Source: Pseudobdellovibrionaceae bacterium (GTDB taxonomy: Bacteria > Bdellovibrionota > Bdellovibrionia > Bdellovibrionales > UBA1609). From it: DNA of 32,073 nt. Positions within the stretch are counted from its first letter, which is position 1; every line of letters begins with the position of its first letter. The DNA lies in NCBI GenBank assembly GCA_018663505.1, contig JABJQG010000001.1, positions 1 through 32,073 on the forward strand, in the 5' to 3' direction. This document shows positions 7,567-13,862 of this stretch, in pieces. A program made the position numbers and the translations under genes. Below the pieces are notes generated by a model. It had not been told where the DNA came from and did no database searches. It saw only the letters and a program-made list of their open reading frames with translations.

Positions 7567-7601
7567 TCAATACCTTTATCAATATTTAGGAGTAAATTTC
7601 T

Positions 7602-9041
7602 ATGCAAAATAGAACAAATAGTAAAACCCAAAGTTCACAATTAGGTGGAATGGAAGACACCCTTTGGAACTTTTTTGAATCAGTGGGGAGAAGTATTTTC
7701 CTCATATCAAAAGAAATTGTCTTAGGCATTACCTATCAGACAATGCCTTTTGTAAACATAATATTAAGTGTATTGGGCACAGTGGTATTTTTTAAATATG
7801 GCTGGGATCAATATTTATGGCTCATCTTTGATGGTGGAGAATATTATCCACAAAAAACATACGGCTTTTATCGTTGGTTTTTTGTAAGCTCCCCATTATG
7901 GGTATGGGCCATGGGTCAAGTATTTCGTCGTCGTAAGCTTGAAAATAAAATGGACTCGATTTTTTCAACAGCAGGATTGAAAGATCGTAACGGTAAAACG
8001 CCAAAGCCATTATTTGATAGATACATAGGTGATGGAATTTACCTTATGCGCATTAAGCGTGGCCCATTTCCTATGGAGCAATACCATAAGGCTAAACCAT
8101 ATATTGAAAGTGGCCTTGGTATTTATGTGGATGAGTTTCAAGAGGACCGAAATGGTGGAATAATAGATATTGTTTATTCAAGATCGCCAATGCCATCTCA
8201 GGTTAACTTTTCCTCAAACACTGACTATGAGTTGCAGTTTTTGGTGGGAGAAACAAGGTCAACGCCTGTGGCTTCAGATCTAATGCAAACGCCTCATCTA
8301 TTAGTGGCTGGCCAAACGGGAAGTGGCAAATCTACTTTTATCCGTGGACTCATCACAAGTTTTTACCAAAACACTAACTCTATGGAGTTTAGCCTTATTG
8401 ATTTAAAAGGTGGATTAGAATTTCAGCTTTTTGAAAACCTAAAAAGAGTGAAGGTCATCCCTAGTATTGAAAGGGCCACTAAAGAATTAAAAGATGTCCA
8501 AATGGAATTAGAAAGAAGGATGAAGCTTTTAAAAGAAAACGGTGCCAAAGATTTAGAGGATTTAAAATCTATGGTTGGTAAAGAAGAATTAAAAAGAAAG
8601 CTTGTAGTTGTTGATGAAGCTGCTGAAATATTTTTAGGTGGTCATCATGCAACAACCGGAGAGCTTGCCATAGCCCGAAAAGCCATAAGTCAAATTGCAA
8701 GGCAGGGCCGTGCTGTTGGCGTTCACCTTATCATGGCCACTCAAAGGCCCGATGCTAAGGCTATTGACCCTCAGGTGAAAACAAACCTTACTGGGATCAT
8801 TTGTTTTCAAATGCCCAACAATGTTTCAAGCATGACAGTGATTGATAGTGGTCGAGCCACGCACCTTTCTGACATTCCTGGTAGAGCGTTATGGAAAGCG
8901 GGTGGTCAAATTACAGAGCTGCAAACGCCTTATCTAACCATCGACAATGCCAAAAGTCGATTGTCTAAGTACAAAACGAAAAAAGTAAGTGGAGATAAGC
9001 CAAAGCAAAAATCCATAAAAAGCTTTGATATGGAGGCTTAG
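7602..9041 (+). CDS. FtsK/SpoIIIE-type DNA translocase of a mobile element
   Basis: A 479-aa membrane-anchored ATPase. Two hydrophobic segments (about residues 46-65 and 90-105) precede a cytoplasmic domain with Walker A AGQTGSGKST (236-245), LIDLKGG (264-271 region), Walker B KLVVVDEAAE (333-342) and the diagnostic ARQGRAVGVHLIMATQRP (366-383). It lacks the long linker and gamma DNA-reading domain of chromosomal FtsK (usually over 700 aa), so it resembles the translocases of integrative elements that move DNA during transfer or partition. AGGAG precedes the ATG by nine bases. The next gene begins one base after its stop, so the two are an operon. Confidence 0.88.
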   Translation: MQNRTNSKTQSSQLGGMEDTLWNFFESVGRSIFLISKEIVLGITYQTMPFVNIILSVLGTVVFFKYGWDQYLWLIFDGGEYYPQKTYGFYRWFFVSSPLWVWAMGQVFRRRKLENKMDSIFSTAGLKDRNGKTPKPLFDRYIGDGIYLMRIKRGPFPMEQYHKAKPYIESGLGIYVDEFQEDRNGGIIDIVYSRSPMPSQVNFSSNTDYELQFLVGETRSTPVASDLMQTPHLLVAGQTGSGKSTFIRGLITSFYQNTNSMEFSLIDLKGGLEFQLFENLKRVKVIPSIERATKELKDVQMELERRMKLLKENGAKDLEDLKSMVGKEELKRKLVVVDEAAEIFLGGHHATTGELAIARKAISQIARQGRAVGVHLIMATQRPDAKAIDPQVKTNLTGIICFQMPNNVSSMTVIDSGRATHLSDIPGRALWKAGGQITELQTPYLTIDNAKSRLSKYKTKKVSGDKPKQKSIKSFDMEA

Positions 9042-9042
9042 A

Positions 9043-9915
9043 GTGAAAAGAAAAAAGAAAATAAATGTAATATTATCAAAGGAGCGGGACATCCCGCTCC
9101 TTTCCTTTCTCTGGAGATGGAAAGTTTGCACAACAATGGCTTTATGCAAAAAGTTTTATGTGAATGCCAATGTGGAAACTGGATACCGGAGATTATTAAA
9201 GCTAGAAGCTGGTGAGTTCATTAAGTGTTCTGTTGATAGCACAGGTCAAATGCACCTTTGGACTTTAGATAAAAAGGGATTTGAAGTTATTAAAGATGAC
9301 CTGCCGACTTTAAAAGAAGAAGGTTATAAATCTGAAAACCTAATCCATGATTACCTAGCTACAGCTATTCACTTAGGTGAGTTTTTAATTGAAAAACCAG
9401 ACAATGTGATTTTCATTACAGAACAAATCCTTAGGCGTGTGCATGAAGATGCAATGCCTGAATGGATTCCAAGACTTGGTCATAGGCCAGATGGTTATTG
9501 GTGTATTCAAAATGGCGAAAGCATAACTAAAATAGCCTTAGAGGTTGAACTGAGCGCCAAACGAAATTCAGATTATGAACTTATAGATGGTTTTTATAGA
9601 GCTGAAAAAGTGGATCATGTGTTTTGGATTATGCTTAAGGAAAGTTTAATAAAGCGCATCCATAATCAGTTTATGAAATACGGCGATAATGAAATCGGTC
9701 CCCATTCTTTTTTAAACTTAGAGGAGTTTAAAACTAGAGGGTGGCAAGCAAAGTTTCAATTAGGCAGGGCTAAAGGTAAATCTATATCACAACTTCTTCA
9801 CAAGGGGCCTACAACAAGCCTTCAACCTGTTGTGAGTTTTGATTTATTAAATTATTTGAAAAGTCCCCATAGATCAAAGACTTATGTAGATACAAGAGAA
9901 GAGGTAAATCAGTGA
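9043..9915 (+). CDS. Replication-relaxation-like protein
   Basis: A 291-aa protein. The N-terminal winged-helix-like part (RDIPLLSFLWRWKVCTTMAL then CKKFYV and YRRLLKLEAGEF) and the general layout resemble the replication-relaxation family (Pfam PF13814) found beside FtsK-like genes in integrative elements. Around residues 150-173, RPDGYW followed by IALEVELSAK gives a D...ExE...K pattern like PD-(D/E)xK nucleases; whether it cuts or nicks DNA is inference. I chose GTG at 9043: GGAGG at 9032-9036 lies six bases upstream and the previous stop is one base before. The longer frame starting 9025 lacks a ribosome site. Codons 12-21 form a strong hairpin in the mRNA. Confidence 0.72.
   Translation: MKRKKKINVILSKERDIPLLSFLWRWKVCTTMALCKKFYVNANVETGYRRLLKLEAGEFIKCSVDSTGQMHLWTLDKKGFEVIKDDLPTLKEEGYKSENLIHDYLATAIHLGEFLIEKPDNVIFITEQILRRVHEDAMPEWIPRLGHRPDGYWCIQNGESITKIALEVELSAKRNSDYELIDGFYRAEKVDHVFWIMLKESLIKRIHNQFMKYGDNEIGPHSFLNLEEFKTRGWQAKFQLGRAKGKSISQLLHKGPTTSLQPVVSFDLLNYLKSPHRSKTYVDTREEVNQ
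9078..9103 (+). other. Strong hairpin inside the start of the replication-relaxation-like gene
   Basis: AAAGGAGCGGG (9078-9088) pairs perfectly with CCCGCTCCTTT (9093-9103) over a four-base loop, followed by CCTTTCTCT. It is an 11-bp GC-rich stem at codons 12-21, shaped like a terminator or attenuator although it lies in coding sequence. It also contains an internal GGAG that could sequester or mimic a ribosome site. Confidence 0.6.
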
Positions 9916-9980
9916 TAGACTTATGTAATACAGGCCTAAATCTAATAAATATATACAAAGACATAAATAAGGAGCGACAC

Positions 9981-10007
9981 ATGACTAGTAAACAAATGTT
10001 GGGGTAG
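9981..10007 (+). CDS. Leader mini-ORF (8 residues) upstream of the recombinase genes
   Basis: A 9-codon frame, MTSKQMLG then TAG, preceded by AAGGAG (9969-9974) with ideal six-base spacing. Its stop lies three bases before the ATG of the next gene, which has only a weak GGGG of its own within the leader's last codons. This looks like a translated leader peptide coupling ribosomes into the downstream genes. No product is known; the ribosome site makes it more convincing than a chance frame. Confidence 0.5.
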   Translation: MTSKQMLG

Positions 10008-10010
10008 TTT

Positions 10011-10229
10011 ATGAAGAGTAATTGGAATCCAAGTTTAGTATTAGTACCACATAAATTAGATAGTGATGAACACAAATTAAATCTTGAATATGCAGCTAAG
10101 TTTATTTATGATGTATTTTGCCAGTTCCAAAATAATAAATCCAAATTAGATCTATCTACTCGTACCGAGCAGTTTACTAAAACTACTCAGGGCAAATTAT
10201 TGCCTGAAAGGACGGGAACAGATGGGTAA
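10011..10229 (+). CDS. Small protein overlapping the recombinase gene
   Basis: A 72-aa protein with no recognised domain. The central part (EHKLNLEYAAKFIYDVFCQF) looks helical and the C-terminus is polar. It follows the leader ORF by three bases and its last eight bases overlap the recombinase start codon, so translation of leader, small protein and recombinase is probably coupled. By position it could be a recombination directionality factor or accessory protein, but nothing in the sequence proves that. Confidence 0.6.
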   Translation: MKSNWNPSLVLVPHKLDSDEHKLNLEYAAKFIYDVFCQFQNNKSKLDLSTRTEQFTKTTQGKLLPERTGTDG

Positions 10230-11961
10230 AAATACTGGATTTAAAATTGGGGTATACATCAGGGTCAGTACAGAGGAGCAGGCTTTAAATTTAGAGGGCT
10301 CCATAAAAAACCAAGAAGAGCGACTTAAAGGCCATGTGAGGTTAAAAAACATGGAGTCTAACTTTGGTGAAATCGTGGGGACATATATTGATCGTGCGAA
10401 GTCTGGAAAAGACACCAATAGGCCTGAGCTTCAAAGATTACTCAAAGCCATTCGTAATAAAGAAATAGATTTAGTTCTAGTGAGTGAGCTTTCAAGAATC
10501 TCACGGTCTATGAAAGACTTTGCTGATATTTGGGAGATGATGCAAAAGTGTGGTTGTGGTTTTCAGTCTCTTCGTGAGAACTTTGATACCACTACGGCTG
10601 CTGGTGAAATGGTTTTATTTTCGGTAGCAAATATTGCACAGTTTGAACGTCGTCAAATATCTGAGCGAGTGTCATTAAACTTAAATGCTAGGTCCAAACG
10701 TGGTCTTTACAATGGGGGGTGTGTGCCTTTTGGGTATGAACTCATAAAAGGCAAGCCTGGGTATTTAGCGATTCACAAAGATCAAGCCGAGGTAGTTAAA
10801 AAAGCTTATGAAACTTTTTTAAAAGAAGAAACTCTACAATTAGCTGCTAAATGGCTCAATGCAAATGGTTACCGTTTAACACGTATCATGAGTGGAGGCG
10901 GAAGACACAAGAGACTTGATTTTTTTACAGTGGATAATCTACATCACATTTTAAGGAACATAGCCTATGCGGGTTTGAAGACTTATAAAGAAAATAACGA
11001 GGTGAAAAAAACAAAAGCTGTATGGGAAGCGATTATTGAAAAAAGAGTTTTCAACCGAGTGCAGAAAATATTAACTGAAAATAAATCAAAGAAAAAACCA
11101 CATTCAAAAACTAGGTATCCATATCTAGTCACAGGGATTACTTATTGCGACAAATGTGGTGACCCCTTAAGCGGAAAGTCTGCCTGGGGCAGTACCACTA
11201 AGGTGGCTTATTACGAGCACGTCTGGTCCACTAAGCGTAACAGTAGTTTAGCAAAAAAAGTTTTTGATTGCGGAAACCCTAGAAGATTCCCAGCAAAAAA
11301 ACTTGAGCCATTGATTATTAAGGAGGTACAAAAATTAATATCGGGGTCAAAGTTTTCAAAAGAGCTTTTAGTCGAGGCTAAAAAAGTGCATGACAGCAAT
11401 CACGGAGTCAAAGAAATGGAGCGCATGAAGGCTCAGTTTTACGGCTATACAAGTCAGCTTGATGCTCTTGCTGAAAGATTAGCTCAGTTGCCTAAGTCAG
11501 TTTCTGCAAGTCCTGTATTTAAACAAATGGAAAAGCTAGAAGCTTTAAAGCTTGAGTGTGAGAAAAATATTGAAGAAGCAAAGAGGTTAGGATCAGGCCC
11601 AGAAGATAAACCAGTAGGATTAAAATCATATACTAAGTTTTTATCCAGTCTTCAGGATCTATTTAAAAACGGTCCTCCAGAAATAAAAGCTAAAATTATT
11701 CAAAGATTAATTCACCGGATTGAACTTGGTGAAAAAGAAGTTAAAATATACTACAATGTTGATGAAAGCAGACTCTTGCGGGAGCCCATGTATTTGGGCT
11801 CCCGCTTTTTTTTGTGTTTAAAGACAGGAAAAGTGATTGAATCTACAAACAAAAAAGGCGACAAAGAGGCATTGGCCCTTGTCGCCTCAAGTCAGTCTTC
11901 TGATTTTTTATATGGTAATAGTTCGAATAGCTTGACATTTGGTGCCCACGAGAGGACTTGA
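10222..11961 (+). CDS. Large serine recombinase (integrase)
   Basis: A 579-aa site-specific recombinase for integration and excision. The N-terminal resolvase domain carries VYIRVSTEEQ with catalytic Ser16, then LVLVSELSRISRS and FERRQISERV. The recombinase domain (about 165-270) includes GLYNGGCVPFGY. A zinc-ribbon-like region has CDKCG (Cys309, Cys312) and FDCG (Cys350), and a coiled-coil segment spans about 395-470. Length fits the large serine family. AAGGA lies upstream of the ATG at 10222. The frame passes through a strong terminator (11778-11813) with no stop codon and ends as NSLTFGAHERT inside tRNA-Leu, so the last 50 or so codons may depend on integration or readthrough. Confidence 0.93.
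   Translation: MGKNTGFKIGVYIRVSTEEQALNLEGSIKNQEERLKGHVRLKNMESNFGEIVGTYIDRAKSGKDTNRPELQRLLKAIRNKEIDLVLVSELSRISRSMKDFADIWEMMQKCGCGFQSLRENFDTTTAAGEMVLFSVANIAQFERRQISERVSLNLNARSKRGLYNGGCVPFGYELIKGKPGYLAIHKDQAEVVKKAYETFLKEETLQLAAKWLNANGYRLTRIMSGGGRHKRLDFFTVDNLHHILRNIAYAGLKTYKENNEVKKTKAVWEAIIEKRVFNRVQKILTENKSKKKPHSKTRYPYLVTGITYCDKCGDPLSGKSAWGSTTKVAYYEHVWSTKRNSSLAKKVFDCGNPRRFPAKKLEPLIIKEVQKLISGSKFSKELLVEAKKVHDSNHGVKEMERMKAQFYGYTSQLDALAERLAQLPKSVSASPVFKQMEKLEALKLECEKNIEEAKRLGSGPEDKPVGLKSYTKFLSSLQDLFKNGPPEIKAKIIQRLIHRIELGEKEVKIYYNVDESRLLREPMYLGSRFFLCLKTGKVIESTNKKGDKEALALVASSQSSDFLYGNSSNSLTFGAHERT
11778..11813 (+). terminator. Rho-independent terminator inside the recombinase frame
   Basis: GCGGGAGCCCA (11778-11788) pairs perfectly with TGGGCTCCCGC (11795-11805) over a six-base loop and is followed by eight T residues (11806-11813). 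It is textbook in form, but lies about 150 bases before the recombinase stop codon and in frame with it. Confidence 0.85.
11851..11887 (-). terminator. Terminator downstream of tRNA-Leu
   Basis: Reading leftward, AGGCGACAA (11887-11879) pairs with TTGTCGCCT (11864-11856), and the stem runs into six T residues (11856-11851). It lies 53 bases beyond the tRNA 3' end and would stop leftward transcription of tRNA-Leu and the gcv operon before it enters the recombinase gene antisense. Confidence 0.75.
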
Positions 11962-12024
11962 ACCTCCACGCCTTGCGGCACTAGATCCTAAGTCTAGCGT
12001 GTCTGCCAATTCCACCACATGGGC
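11940..12024 (-). tRNA. tRNA-Leu (anticodon UAG)
   Basis: Class II tRNA of 85 bases with encoded CCA. The acceptor GCCCATG pairs with CGTGGGC (one G-U), followed by discriminator A. The anticodon loop CTTAGGA between CTAGA and TCTAG gives UAG, reading CUA leucine codons. A long variable arm (TGCCGCAAGGCGT) and the TTCAAGT T-loop are present. The recombinase frame runs antisense into its 3' end, marking it as the likely integration site; the tRNA itself is intact. Confidence 0.95.
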
Positions 12025-12260
12025 ACATATTCTATTTTTAAAATTAAATTGCTCAATAAATGCTTCTACAAAACTATATTGGTGGAGCTTTGCAGAAAAA
12101 TGAAGATAGCTTAATTTTTTAAGAGCAGCAACCGTTTCTTAAGTGATTTTTGAAAAAATCGAAGCGAAAATAACGCTGAAATCAACCTAATGCTCTTAAA
12201 ACAAACAGCTGAAGCCCGTCTTAAGAGAACTGGCTACTACTACTTGTTTGTTTAATAGAT

Positions 12261-12659
12261 TTACTTACTTTCTTCTGCGATTAATTTTTTGTAATCAGGG
12301 GCCCGCATTAAAATAGCCAGTTCTTTTTCTGTGTCCATTTCTATGCGAATTAACCATCCCTCATTCATTGGGTCGTCATTAATCATCCCAGTGTCGTCTA
12401 AAAGTGTATTATTCACCTCAACCACAGTTCCAGAAACAGGGGCAAGTAAATCACTCACTGCCTTTACACTTTCCACAACACCAAATGCTGAGTTTTGTGT
12501 CACCTTGTCTCCCTCTTCTGGAAGCTCCACATAAACCACTTCGCCTAAGGAGTTCTGAGCGTATTCTGTAATGCCCACAGTAGCTACGTTCTCATCCACT
12601 AGAGTCCATTCGTGTTCTTTTGTATAGTAATTTTCCTCAGGTACGCGGTAGTTTGACAT
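12261..12659 (-). CDS. gcvH: Glycine cleavage system H protein
   Basis: Lipoyl carrier protein that shuttles the aminomethyl group from glycine between the P, T and L proteins in the cytoplasm. The lipoylated lysine is Lys66 in VVESVKAVSD, inside the conserved GVVESVKAVSDLLAPVSG context. Length (132 aa) is usual for the family. AGAGGAG lies just before the ATG and the gene starts 11 bases after gcvT, so they form an operon. gcvP, often next in the operon, is absent: the following 230 bases are non-coding and lead into tRNA-Leu and the mobile element. Confidence 0.97.
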   Translation of the reverse strand: MSNYRVPEENYYTKEHEWTLVDENVATVGITEYAQNSLGEVVYVELPEEGDKVTQNSAFGVVESVKAVSDLLAPVSGTVVEVNNTLLDDTGMINDDPMNEGWLIRIEMDTEKELAILMRAPDYKKLIAEESK

Positions 12660-12670
12660 GAAATTCTCCT

Positions 12671-13759
12671 CTAGGATTTCTGTAAAAAGGGTGTTTTCAC
12701 CACTTTTGCTTTAACTTTTTTATTTCTAATTTCCACTAAAATTTCCGTTCCAATAGCTGAATAATCAATATCCACAAAACCAATGCCAATATTAATTCCT
12801 AGTGATGGTGACGGAGTACCACTAGTTACTCGCCCAACGGGTTTATTGTCAAAAGAAAATAGCTCATAATCTGCACGAGCTATGCCTCGATCTACCATCT
12901 GGAAGCCCACAAGCTTACTTTTTAGCCCTTCTTCCTTCACTTTCACAATATTATCCTTGCCTAAGAAATCTTTTTTCATGGGTTTACAGACCCAGCCCAA
13001 TCCAGCCTCATAAGGGTTTGTATCTTCACCTATTTCATGGCCGTACAAAGAATACTTCATTTCCGTACGTAAAGTATCACGAGCTCCAAGTCCCACTGGC
13101 TTCACAGACAGATCCTGCCCTTTTTCCACAAGCTCTTGCCAAAATGCAACTGCCACAGAATTAGGCAAAAACACTTCCGCCCCATCTTCGCCAGTATAAC
13201 CCGTTTTTGCCACAATAAGAGTTTCAGAATTATAATCAAAATTTTCAAAATGAAAACTCTGAATATGGTTAAATTTTGCACCCAAAACACGAGTTAACAG
13301 CTCACAAGCTTTTGGCCCTTGAACTGCAATTTGCGCCCATTGGTCGGACTCGTCAGTAATATCTGCTCCCTGATTATTTTCTAACAACCACTGAAGATCC
13401 TTATCTTTATTAGCAGCGTTTACACAAAGTAAATAATCCTTATGTTTATCTATGCAATAAACAATGAGGTCATCCACCAGGCCTGTGCCTTGGGCATTGG
13501 GAAATAAGGAGTACTGTGCCTGTCCATTTTCCAGAGCCGCTATGTCATTAGTTGTTAACCACTGCAAAGTAGATAGAGCCTTGTCTCCCCGAACTCGAAT
13601 TTCTCCCATATGGGATACATCAAAAAGTCCTACATTTTCTCGCACATTCAAATGTTCTTGCTTTAAACCTTCATACTGAATGGGCATATACCAACCAGCA
13701 AACTCTACCATTTTTGCACCCATTTTTTCGTGGGTTTCTTTTAAAACTGTATATTTCAT
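12671..13759 (-). CDS. gcvT: Glycine cleavage system aminomethyltransferase (T protein)
   Basis: Releases ammonia from the aminomethyl-lipoyl group on GcvH and transfers the methylene to tetrahydrofolate. Characteristic segments include MVEFAGWYMPIQY, FDVSHMGEIRV, GLVDDLIVYC, AKTGYTGEDGAEV and NPYEAGLGWVCK. At 362 aa it is full length. It leads the gcvTH operon. No glycine riboswitch is visible in the roughly 100 bases upstream; the only symmetry there is ATGATT/AATCAT at 13811-13826. Confidence 0.97.
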   Translation of the reverse strand: MKYTVLKETHEKMGAKMVEFAGWYMPIQYEGLKQEHLNVRENVGLFDVSHMGEIRVRGDKALSTLQWLTTNDIAALENGQAQYSLFPNAQGTGLVDDLIVYCIDKHKDYLLCVNAANKDKDLQWLLENNQGADITDESDQWAQIAVQGPKACELLTRVLGAKFNHIQSFHFENFDYNSETLIVAKTGYTGEDGAEVFLPNSVAVAFWQELVEKGQDLSVKPVGLGARDTLRTEMKYSLYGHEIGEDTNPYEAGLGWVCKPMKKDFLGKDNIVKVKEEGLKSKLVGFQMVDRGIARADYELFSFDNKPVGRVTSGTPSPSLGINIGIGFVDIDYSAIGTEILVEIRNKKVKAKVVKTPFLQKS

Positions 13760-13862
13760 AGGGCTATTTTTAAGTGGATTTGTGGGGTTTTGCTAGGCTA
13801 TTAGCGTTAGATGATTGCCAAATCATATGTTGTATAAATCCGCCGAAAACTTATTCTGTGGA

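Larger units (their letters stand above)
6003..11961. mobile_element. Probable integrative element at tRNA-Leu (left end unresolved)
   Basis: The block contains a sigma-region-4-like protein, an FtsK/SpoIIIE-type translocase, a replication-relaxation-like protein, a small accessory protein and a large serine recombinase whose 3' end enters the 3' end of tRNA-Leu. This combination is known from integrative conjugative or mobilisable elements and some plasmid-derived elements. The right boundary is set by the tRNA 3' end at about 11940-11961. The left boundary given is only the last gene that fits the set; I saw no second copy of the tRNA end, so the element could extend further left and include the secreted-protein genes. 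No relaxase or type IV secretion genes are visible. Confidence 0.5.

Noticed and set aside
13760-13862. Glycine riboswitch upstream of gcvT
   Set aside because: The gap is about 100 bases and shows none of the conserved glycine-aptamer core; only a short ATGATT/AATCAT repeat is present.
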